A stretch of DNA of 64,000 nucleotides, from NCBI RefSeq assembly GCF_002706375.1, contig NZ_CP017706.1, positions 1,736,001 through 1,800,000 of the forward strand. Direction: 5' to 3'. This DNA comes from Lactobacillus amylovorus DSM 20531 (GTDB lineage: Bacteria > Bacillota > Bacilli > Lactobacillales > Lactobacillaceae). The notes beneath the pieces are model-generated. The model saw only the letters and a program-made list of their open reading frames with translations, did not search any database and had not been told where the DNA came from. A program made the position numbers and the translations under genes. This document shows, one piece after another, positions 57,437 through 64,000 of this stretch. Numbering within the stretch: the first letter of the stretch is position 1; every line of letters begins with the position of its first letter.

Positions 57437-58877
57437 TGAGACCTAAAAATTAGACAGTTTAAAATACAGGATTAATAGAGGCTTGATTCCGATATTCTTT
57501 CGGAGTTAAGCCTTTTAATCTGCTCTTTATCCTTTCTTCGTTATAGTATTCGATATATTCTTCGATTGCTTGAGCTAATTCTTGAAGACTATGGTACTTG
57601 TATTCTTGATCATAGAACATCTCTGTTTTGAGCAAGCCAAAGAAGTTTTCCATTAGCCCATCATCCATGGAATTACCTTTTCTAGACATGCTTTGAGTAA
57701 TACCATGAAGCTTTAAAGCACGCTGATATCTTGGACTTTGGTATTGACAGCCCTGATCAGTATGAAAGATGCAATTATTAAGAGCCGTTTCCTTGGCAAA
57801 AGCCCTATCAAGCATTGTCATTACTAACTCCATGTCTGGATGTTTGGAAATAGTGTAAGAGACTATATCGCCTCCACAACCATCCAAAATAGGTGATAGA
57901 TAAAGCTTTTCACCATTGAGGTGAAATTCAGTAATGTCAGTGTACCATTTCATGTTGGGCATTGGTGCAAAGAAATCACGACGAATTAAATTAGGGGCTA
58001 TCTTGCCAATAGTTCCCTTGTAGCTTGAATACTTACGCTTGTTGCGTCTGATACCCTTAAGACCCAATTTATGCATCCAGTAACGGACTGTTTTCTCAGT
58101 AATATTCCAGCCTTCTTTTATTAACTGGAGTGCCACTCGACGATAGCCATAGCGTCCTTTGTGACGATTAAATATTTCCTTGATCCTTGCAATAAGTTTG
58201 GAACGCTTGGGCTTCTTAGGCTTTCGTTTAATTATTTTATAGTAAGAACTTCTGGCAATCGTAGGCAGCTCTGGATGCTCTGAAATTGCATCTAAGACAT
58301 AGTTCAAGCTAACCTTAAATTCATGCCTTAGATCAGTAATTGCCTTAGCTATTTCTTTCGATCTTTGTCTTGATCCAAGGCCTTCAGTTTTTTTACGTAT
58401 TCGTTCACAATACGCAATCGCAAGTTTTCTTCTTTCAGCTTTTGGATCTCTTTCTCCAATTCCTTGCGTGATTTTTGAGTCTCTTTGATCACGGGCAGGG
58501 CGTCCTTTCTGTTTGATAATGACATTATACCCGTTTTCCTTATATTCTCTAAGCCAAATACTAAGTGTGCCAATACTCTTAAGCCCCAGTTCTAGTGATA
58601 CTTGTACATATGACTTGGTACTGAAAACAGCTTGCTCAATTGCTTGTTCTTTAAATTCCTTAGAATAAACCTGATAAGGCCTATCTAAAACATTGATTCC
58701 ATACATATCAATTAATCTAAGCATGTAATCCAAATTAGCTACATTCGTTTTATATGTTTTAGACAACTGACTTATTGAAATCTTTTCATCTTTCCATTTA
58801 CGATAAATTTCTATTTTCTGTTCTTTATTAAATTTAGACATAGTAAAGACCTAAAAGTGTCTCACTTTTAGGTCTCA
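57437..58877 (-). mobile_element. IS3-family (IS150 group) insertion sequence
   Basis: A 1441-bp element bounded by 24-bp imperfect terminal inverted repeats at 57437-57460 and 58854-58877 (21 of 24 match; both begin TGAGACCTAAAA). It encodes an OrfA/OrfB-type transposase on the minus strand. No direct target repeat is visible (GAAC left, CTTC right), which suggests rearrangement after insertion. Its right end forms the stop codon of the ISL3-type transposase. Confidence 0.88.
57459..58841 (-). pseudogene. IS3-family OrfAB transposase, apparently fused by an indel
   Basis: A single 460-residue frame. OrfA starts with MSKFNKEQKIEIYRKWKDE and two HTH motifs; OrfB holds the DDE core with WYTDITEF, HTDQGCQYQS and MENFFGLLKTE. 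IS3 elements normally need a -1 frameshift between OrfA and OrfB. Here residues about 113-165 are read out of frame: the true leucine zipper (KSRKELEKEIQKLKEEN, LRIVNEYVKKLKAL) lies in another frame (58349-58500) ending DRKK-stop at a CGA-AAG-AAA-TAG slippery-type site. One extra C near 58492-58503 (GGACGCCCTGCCCGTG) shifted the OrfA N-terminus into the OrfB frame. The fused product lacks its zipper and is probably defective. Confidence 0.75.
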
Positions 58878-60164
58878 CTTCACTGCTAAATAGTAGTCTG
58901 ATGCTTTTTCCTTAATAATGGCATCCTTTTCTTCTAGATCGATTCTGGTTACTAGATGATTGAAGTTAGCGTAACCGTAGGCAGTACGTTCAATCTGTTT
59001 AATCTTACGGTTGGTTCCTTCAAGGCAACCGTTTGATTCATCGAACTTAGCAGCGTTGAGAATATCATGTAGATTACGTTTGAAAGTATTTAAAGTGGTG
59101 TGCATCATATTGCCAACATGATCTTTGCTTTGAATTAGGCTTCGTAACTTCTTTGTATCTCTATCTTTTAAAGCTTTACTGATATCTTGCATAAGGTTAT
59201 AAGTATTTTCAAGCTCATTGTTTAAAGAAAGCCCATCAGCCACGATTTGTTCTTGAGTTAGGGTATCTTTTAATCTGGATTGATAGCACGGCTTAACTTT
59301 TTCCAGGTCATCAAAAGGCTTAAGATAAAGCTTCCAGTAATATTTAAGCAGGTTGTATTCCCATGAACCTTTTTTGTGCTTCTTCATTTCTTGAATGCGA
59401 CAGGAATTAAAGGAACGGTTAAGCATCTGAACGATATGGAAACGGTCGAGGATTACTTGAGCATTAGGAAAAAGCTCCTTAGCCATAATGTCATAATAGT
59501 AATTAAGATCCATAGTTACAGTCTTAACCTTGTTTCTTACGGTTATTGGGAAACGTTTAAAGTAATTGATAATATCTTTTTTTAATCTGGTAGGCAGTAC
59601 CTTAACTATTTTGTGCGTGTGACCATCAATGGCAATAAAGTGCAGCTGCCTGCCAACGCCTCTGAATTCATCAAAAGCCAGGTATTCCGGCAGCCAGTCA
59701 GTATCTTCAAAGGAAGACGGACTATATTTCTCTAGTACGCGTTGCACGGTATTGGTTGAAGTTGAAGTTTGTCTGGCAATGCTCTTCATGGACCAGTCTT
59801 CGGTTAAAGAGCCAATAATTTTACGCTTGGTGGCATTAGAAATACAGCAGTATTTATCTACTAGTTCTGTTTGAGCCATCGAATTTGTCTGACAATCACG
59901 GCAGATAATTCTTTCTTTAGCTATTCTGATAAAGACGGGCAGACTAGCATCTAAAGCAGGATAACGCACATTAGAATACAAATGACCGTTATGTACGATG
60001 TTAGCGGAGCCACAGTTTAAGCAATGGTCTAAATGTACAATAGCGTGGTAGAACTTGGCTTTACGATTGCGGTATTTGCCAGTTGAGATATCAAAAAATT
60101 CTAACAAAGGGTCTTTAATATTCAGAGAAAATTTAATACAATCATTATAAGAGGACATAAGCAA
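58875..60164 (-). CDS. ISL3-family transposase
   Basis: A 429-residue transposase. An N-terminal zinc-finger (CLNCGSAN and CRDCQTNS) precedes an HTH (WSMKSIARQTSTSTNTVQRVL) and the DDE core: LAFDEFRG with the first Asp, VTMDLNYYYDIMAKELFPNAQVILDRFH with the second, and GCLEGTNRKIKQIERTAYGY with Glu. These are hallmarks of ISL3. The TGA stop is the first three bases of the IS3 end, so the original C-terminus, perhaps a few residues longer, was replaced. The DDE core is intact, so it may still be active in trans. Its own terminal repeats are not clear. Confidence 0.88.
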   Translation of the reverse strand: MLMSSYNDCIKFSLNIKDPLLEFFDISTGKYRNRKAKFYHAIVHLDHCLNCGSANIVHNGHLYSNVRYPALDASLPVFIRIAKERIICRDCQTNSMAQTELVDKYCCISNATKRKIIGSLTEDWSMKSIARQTSTSTNTVQRVLEKYSPSSFEDTDWLPEYLAFDEFRGVGRQLHFIAIDGHTHKIVKVLPTRLKKDIINYFKRFPITVRNKVKTVTMDLNYYYDIMAKELFPNAQVILDRFHIVQMLNRSFNSCRIQEMKKHKKGSWEYNLLKYYWKLYLKPFDDLEKVKPCYQSRLKDTLTQEQIVADGLSLNNELENTYNLMQDISKALKDRDTKKLRSLIQSKDHVGNMMHTTLNTFKRNLHDILNAAKFDESNGCLEGTNRKIKQIERTAYGYANFNHLVTRIDLEEKDAIIKEKASDYYLAVK

Positions 60165-60209
60165 TTCACCTTAATTTCTAAAGAGTGGTATCAAAGGACA
60201 TTATGCAGT

Positions 60210-60229
60210 GAGGCTTGTGCCTCTTTTTT
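60210..60229 (+). terminator. Hairpin with T-run upstream of the ISL3 transposase
   Basis: GAGGC-TTGT-GCCTC followed by six T on the plus strand. Confidence 0.7.
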
Positions 60230-60237
60230 AATGCAAA

Positions 60238-60281
60238 AAATCCTATTGATAGAATATCATAGAAATCTATCAACAGGATTT
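60238..60281. repeat. Imperfect 16-bp inverted repeat
   Basis: AAATCCTATTGATAGA at 60238-60253 pairs with TCTATCAACAGGATTT at 60266-60281 (15 of 16). It may be a remnant IS end or a regulatory hairpin; its role is unclear. Confidence 0.65.
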
Positions 60282-60296
60282 ATCATAGAACCAAAG

Positions 60297-60330
60297 AAAA
60301 TAGCTTCTGCCAGTGCAGAAGCTATTTTCT
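60297..60330. terminator. Strong bidirectional hairpin terminator
   Basis: A perfect 14-bp stem AAAATAGCTTCTGC/GCAGAAGCTATTTT with loop CAGT. Probably marks the old chromosomal boundary of the mobile island. Confidence 0.75.
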
Positions 60331-60580
60331 TGCGCCTTTAAATAACGGCTTACCATAGCAAAAATAGTAATCGATATAGAAATATAAACGCTTTTAATGA
60401 CAAATAATAACGCTTTAGCACTTGTATTTTGACCAGGACCAAGTATAATAAGAGTTGGAAGTTATGATTGAACGGATTATAACTTCTGAATATTCAGTCT
60501 CTGCCTAATAATTCCTTATTACTTAATAAATACAAACTTTATAGCAGAAGATACATCTATATCTATATTACTTTCTAGAG
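60331..60580. other. Gene-free AT-rich interval
   Basis: About 250 bases without an ORF, RNA gene or clear promoter. An inverted pair AGTTATGATT / AATCATAACT-like around 60460 is weak. I see no homology to the adjacent IS elements. It may be decayed intergenic DNA. Confidence 0.5.
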
Positions 60581-60613
60581 AAGCAGTTATGAAAAATTTT
60601 CATAACTGCTTTT
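60581..60613. terminator. Hairpin after the LURP-one-like gene
   Basis: A 15-bp stem AAGCAGTTATGAAAA/TTTTCATAACTGCTT lies next to the stop of the minus-strand gene. The T-run on the minus strand is short, so termination strength is uncertain. Confidence 0.6.
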
Positions 60614-60616
60614 GTG

Positions 60617-61138
60617 TTAATTAGGATTAATTTCGAACTTTTGATTAATTGGTGGGAAGGTTGGAAGTTTAAGTGGCGTGACATGCCATTGAGTAAATAA
60701 AATAGAAGTTAAGAGGATAAAGGGAACATCCTCTGGCTTATTAATTTCGCACGTCAATACAACACCTTTATCACCCATCATGGTTTTAACATTGGCTACC
60801 TTTTTGATACCAGATCTAAAGGTATAAGTACCATGTTTGATACTACCAGTTACGACGTAGTTAAGCTGAGTGAGATAAAAAATATTAGTTCTAGGAGTGT
60901 TTAATTTTTTTACGCCAACAAGAGAGTGGTTTACCACATCAATGGTAAAAGAAGCTATCAGACCAGCACCGTCAGAAAAAAGACGGCCCACTTCCTTATT
61001 ATTTATATCATTCAAATAAAGAGTATGATTGGGATTATCTAGGTTGCCTTGAATAAAGAATTTAACCTGACCATTAGAAGCAATGACAGGTATTTGGCCG
61101 TAATCCTTTTCTTGATTAAGCTCTAACCAAAACAACAT
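60617..61138 (-). CDS. LURP-one/YxjI-like (tubby C-terminal-like fold) protein
   Basis: A 173-residue soluble protein rich in short beta strands. The pattern of alternating strands and turns with a central alpha-like VANVKTMMG segment is like YxjI/LURP-one-related proteins of lactobacilli, but I see no diagnostic motif, so the family call is tentative. ATG 61138 is preferred over GTG 61147 because AGAGG lies 8 bases before it. It is 12 bases downstream of the HAD phosphatase gene in the same direction and could be cotranscribed with it. Confidence 0.6.
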   Translation of the reverse strand: MLFWLELNQEKDYGQIPVIASNGQVKFFIQGNLDNPNHTLYLNDINNKEVGRLFSDGAGLIASFTIDVVNHSLVGVKKLNTPRTNIFYLTQLNYVVTGSIKHGTYTFRSGIKKVANVKTMMGDKGVVLTCEINKPEDVPFILLTSILFTQWHVTPLKLPTFPPINQKFEINPN

Positions 61139-61149
61139 ATTTTTCACCT

Positions 61150-62025
61150 CTATTTTTGTTGATTATCTTTAATGAATTGATTAAGAATATAGGCTACTCC
61201 ATCTTCATTATTATTCTTGGTGGTAACTTGAGCGATGTCTTTTATTAAAGGAATCGCATTGCCCATTGCTACGCCGACACCTGCTGCGCGAATCATGCTT
61301 TCATCATTTAGATTATCTCCAATAGCGGCGATTTCGTCTTTTTTAATATTTTTTAATTTGGCATAATCCAGCAATGCAAGCCCCTTTTGTGCCTCGTCCG
61401 CATTAATTTCAATATTTGAAGATGAGCTAGAGGTAATAACTAGGTCGCCTAATTCGGCGATTTCTTTTTTTACATCGGCAAAAGCTTCGTGTCCGCGTGA
61501 ATCAAAAGCAATAAATTTCATCACTTCGATTTCGGGATCAGCCAGCAATTCCGTAAAACTAGGAACCTGCTTCATATTCATAATTGTTTTATTACCGGCA
61601 GAAATTGCGACAGCTTGACGGAAGTCGAGCAGAGGATTTAAATCAACCATCAAGTGCGCTACATTAGTAATTCGTTGCTCTAAGTTTTCACTATAAACTT
61701 GATTTTCGGTAACGACTTCAAAGTAAAATCCAGCCTTATAAAGGAGGTTAACAATTTGGATGGCCTTCTGAGTAGGGATACTGTGTTTGACCATTAATTG
61801 ACCTGCTTCGTTAAATACTAGAGCACCATTTAGGTTGATAAAGCCAGTATGCAAATTTGCATCTCTTAAAATAGAACGTGATTCACGTGGGGCGCGACCC
61901 GTCGCAATCAGAAATTCAATTCCATTATTTTGTGCATTTTTCACAGCTTGAGTATTTGCTTCTGAAACGGTCATATTTGAATTAAAAAGAGTACCATCTA
62001 AATCGCAAGCAACTAATTTGATCAT
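61150..62025 (-). CDS. Cof-type HAD-IIB family hydrolase
   Basis: A 291-residue phosphatase. HAD motif I is VACDLDGTLFN (Asp9/Asp11), motif II is the ATGRAPRE segment, motif III Lys lies before the GDNLNDESMIRAAGVGVAMGNA motif IV. The large cap is the IIB type used on sugar phosphates or nucleotide cofactors; substrate unknown. ATG 62025 is chosen because GGGAGG lies 7 bases upstream; the longer frame to 62115 runs into the divergent ung region. Confidence 0.92.
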   Translation of the reverse strand: MIKLVACDLDGTLFNSNMTVSEANTQAVKNAQNNGIEFLIATGRAPRESRSILRDANLHTGFINLNGALVFNEAGQLMVKHSIPTQKAIQIVNLLYKAGFYFEVVTENQVYSENLEQRITNVAHLMVDLNPLLDFRQAVAISAGNKTIMNMKQVPSFTELLADPEIEVMKFIAFDSRGHEAFADVKKEIAELGDLVITSSSSSNIEINADEAQKGLALLDYAKLKNIKKDEIAAIGDNLNDESMIRAAGVGVAMGNAIPLIKDIAQVTTKNNNEDGVAYILNQFIKDNQQK

Positions 62026-62092
62026 AAATTTCCTCCCAATTACTGTTAAATTAATGATACCATAAAGAGGATTAGAAAAGAGGGTGTAAGAC

Positions 62093-62791
62093 TTGGCTAA
62101 AGAATTAATTGGCAATGATTGGGATCAAGTATTAGATCCAGTCTTTGCAAGTGAGAAATATCACGAACTTCATAACTTTCTAAGAGAAGAATACTCTACT
62201 AAGCAAATTTATCCTGACATGTATCATATATTCACAGCTTTCAAATTAACTCCCTTTGCTAAAACAAAGGTAGTCATTTTGGGACAAGATCCATACCATA
62301 ATCCTGGACAGGCAAATGGGATGAGTTTTTCTGTCATGCCAGGTACACCACTTCCGCCATCACTTAAAAACATCTATAAAGAACTTTATGATGATGTTGG
62401 TGCACAGCCAGTTAACCATGGTTATTTGAAAAAATGGGCAGATCAAGGCGTATTGCTTTTGAATGCCGTTTTGACCGTACCATATGGACACGCAAATGGC
62501 CATCAAGGTAAAGGCTGGGAAGATGTCACAGATACGGCAATTAAGGCGTTAAGTGAACGTGGCAAGGTGGTTTTCATCTTATGGGGCAGATTTGCGCAAA
62601 ACAAAATCCCATTAATTGATCAAAGTAAGAACTTTATTATAAAATCATCTCATCCAAGTCCATTTTCGGCTGATCGTGGATTCTTTGGCTCAAGACCATT
62701 TTCACGTTGTAATGCGGCATTAGTTAAATTTGGTGAGACACCGATTGATTGGCAATTGCCGAAAACTGTAAGTAAATCAGACATAGCATAA
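62093..62791 (+). CDS. ung: Uracil-DNA glycosylase
   Basis: A 232-residue repair enzyme that removes uracil from DNA. The start is TTG at 62093 with AGAGGG 9 bases before it. The catalytic motif [13 protein letters not shown] (Asp66) and the C-terminal [21 protein letters not shown] (His leucine-loop region) are complete. It is followed by pta 13 bases later, a pairing seen in lactobacilli. Confidence 0.97.
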   Translation: MAKELIGNDWDQVLDPVFASEKYHELHNFLREEYSTKQIYPDMYHIFTAFKLTPFAKTKVVILGQDPYHNPGQANGMSFSVMPGTPLPPSLKNIYKELYDDVGAQPVNHGYLKKWADQGVLLLNAVLTVPYGHANGHQGKGWEDVTDTAIKALSERGKVVFILWGRFAQNKIPLIDQSKNFIIKSSHPSPFSADRGFFGSRPFSRCNAALVKFGETPIDWQLPKTVSKSDIA

Positions 62792-62804
62792 AAGAGGTAT
62801 TAAA

Positions 62805-63794
62805 ATGAGCGTATTTTCATTATTTAAAAAACAAGTTGAAGCAGCACCAGAAAAAAAGAGAATCGTTTTTCCAGAAAGTGACGATCTTAGAGTTTTAACT
62901 GCAGTATCAAATTTGAATAAAGATGGCATTATCGAACCAATTTTAATTGGTAAAAAAGAAGATGTTGAAAAGTTAGCTGCAGACAACAATTTAGATATTG
63001 AAGGCGTAAAGATTTATGATCAAAACAATTATGCTGATTTAGACGAAATGGCTGAAGCTTTTGTTAAGGCTAGAAGAAAGGATACCAGCATTGCTGAAGC
63101 TAAAGCCAAGTTGGCAAAAGGCAATTACTTTGGCACTATGCTGGTAAAAATGGGCCTAGCTGATGGGATGGTATCAGGTGCGGCTCATTCAACTGCCAAC
63201 ACTGTTTTACCTGCTTTACAACTTATTCACGCTGCTAAGTGGATGCACAGAGTATCAGGAGCCTTCGTTATGGAAAAAGGCGATGAAAGATATATCTTTG
63301 CCGACTGTGCAATTAATATCAATCCTGATGAAGAAACTTTAGCTGAAATTGGCTATCAATCAGCATTGACCGCTAAGATGGCAGATATTGATCCTAAGGT
63401 TGCCTTTTTAAGCTTTTCAACTAAAGGTTCTGCCGAAGGCCCAATGGTAGATAAGGTTCATGATGCAGCTGCCATGTTCCAAAAAGATCACCCAGAAATC
63501 CCTGGTGATGGTGAATTACAATTTGATGCCGCATTTGTTCCTGCTGTTGGTGAAAAGAAAGCTCCAGGTTCAAAGGTTGCTGGTCATGCAAATGTCTTTG
63601 TTTTCCCAGAACTTCAATCAGGTAACATTGCCTATAAGATGGTTCAACGTCTTGGTGGCTTTACTGCTGTTGGCCCAATTTTACAAGGACTTGCTGCTCC
63701 AGTAAATGACTTGTCTCGTGGCTGCAGTGAACAAGATATCTATGACTTGGCAATTGTTACCGCAGCTCAAGCTCTAGCAAAGGATGAAAATTAA
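62805..63794 (+). CDS. pta: Phosphate acetyltransferase
   Basis: A 329-residue enzyme that interconverts acetyl-CoA and acetyl phosphate; with acetate kinase it yields ATP from acetyl-CoA. The PTA_PTB fold is shown by KRIVFPESDDLRVL near the N-terminus, the GxxxGAAHSTANTVLPALQ block (about residues 127-142) and the C-terminal GPILQGLAAPVNDLSRGCSEQDIYD. The stop overlaps the tsaE start by one base, so they are coupled. ackA is not adjacent. Confidence 0.96.
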   Translation: MSVFSLFKKQVEAAPEKKRIVFPESDDLRVLTAVSNLNKDGIIEPILIGKKEDVEKLAADNNLDIEGVKIYDQNNYADLDEMAEAFVKARRKDTSIAEAKAKLAKGNYFGTMLVKMGLADGMVSGAAHSTANTVLPALQLIHAAKWMHRVSGAFVMEKGDERYIFADCAININPDEETLAEIGYQSALTAKMADIDPKVAFLSFSTKGSAEGPMVDKVHDAAAMFQKDHPEIPGDGELQFDAAFVPAVGEKKAPGSKVAGHANVFVFPELQSGNIAYKMVQRLGGFTAVGPILQGLAAPVNDLSRGCSEQDIYDLAIVTAAQALAKDEN

Positions 63795-64000
63795 TGACAA
63801 AATTAGAGATTAATTCTGCTGAGGATATGCAAAAATTAGGTGCTTCTTTGGCAAAAACTGCTAAACCACATGATTTGTTATTGCTAAATGGTGATTTAGG
63901 AGCTGGTAAAACTACTATGACTCAAGGATTGGGACGTGAGCTTGGGATTCATCGCCCAGTAAAAAGCCCAACTTTTACCATTGTCCGTGAATACCGTGAA
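63794..64000 (+). CDS. tsaE: tRNA threonylcarbamoyladenosine biosynthesis ATPase TsaE (partial)
   Basis: The first 69 residues are visible; the gene runs past the window end. Walker A GDLGAGKTT lies at 33-41 and the conserved VKSPTFTIVREY at 56-67. TsaE helps TsaB-TsaD make t6A at position 37 of ANN-decoding tRNAs. The ung-pta-tsaE order is typical of lactobacilli. Confidence 0.95.
   Translation, partial: MTKLEINSAEDMQKLGASLAKTAKPHDLLLLNGDLGAGKTTMTQGLGRELGIHRPVKSPTFTIVREYRE

Noticed and set aside
1..64000. CRISPR array or prophage
   Set aside because: No regularly spaced repeats, cas genes, integrase or phage structural genes are visible in the window.

Overview
The window looks like the chromosome of a low-GC Lactobacillus of the acidophilus/delbrueckii group. 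I think Lactobacillus helveticus or a very close relative is most likely. This rests on gene order (hpf-secA-prfB-hprK-lgt-gpsA-trxB, then uvrBA-rapZ-yvcK-whiA-clpP, then cggR-gap-pgk-tpiA), the AT-rich codon use, a secreted surface-type protein, a largely deleted glycogen operon and several insertion sequences with decayed neighbours. The species call is inference; no rRNA is present to confirm it.

Layout. Bases 1-9.2 kb hold oleate hydratase, a VTT-domain membrane protein, a lactonase of the 6-phosphogluconolactonase type, a P-type cation ATPase, an orphan GutA-like protein, an AI-2E-type permease, trmL and a DUF1149 protein. Bases 9.2-17.9 kb form the conserved block ftsK, yfmF, yfmH, ymfI, rodZ-like, pgsA, recA, with a LexA-type box before recA. 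Bases 18-24.3 kb hold rny, tagO, yigZ (opposite strand), comFA-comFC and hpf. Bases 24.4-32.2 kb hold secA, prfB with its programmed +1 frameshift, a small membrane protein, hprK, lgt, gpsA and trxB.

Bases 32.2-36.9 kb are the remains of a glycogen operon. A glgB 5' stub is fused to a glgP 3' stub, so glgC, glgD and glgA (expected between them) are gone. The downstream maltogenic amylase-type glucosidase and phosphoglucomutase remain intact. Bases 37-46 kb hold uvrB-uvrA, a DUF308 membrane protein, rapZ-yvcK-whiA and convergent clpP with a CIRCE element. Bases 46.2-49.4 kb hold a secreted protein and a frameshifted YjeM-type amino-acid permease.

Bases 49.5-51.1 kb hold a frameshifted IS110-family element, followed by tRNA-Arg(CCG). 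The glycolytic operon cggR-gap-pgk-tpiA occupies 51.4-55.8 kb. Bases 55.9-60.3 kb are a mobile-element island: a second frameshifted IS110-family copy, a complete IS3-family element with clear terminal repeats, and an ISL3-family transposase whose 3' end abuts the IS3 end. Bases 60.6-64 kb return to chromosomal genes: a LURP-one-like protein, a Cof-type HAD phosphatase, ung, pta and the start of tsaE.

The most interesting items are the glycogen-operon deletion, the two structured non-coding stretches beside the IS110 transposases (candidate guide/bridge RNAs), the same +1 frame break after the YQSG motif in both IS110 copies, the IS3 transposase made into one ORF by an apparent indel, and an orphan GutA-like protein that lacks the phosphoacceptor histidine. 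Core genes are intact, while frame breaks cluster in accessory genes, which suggests real gene decay rather than general sequence error.
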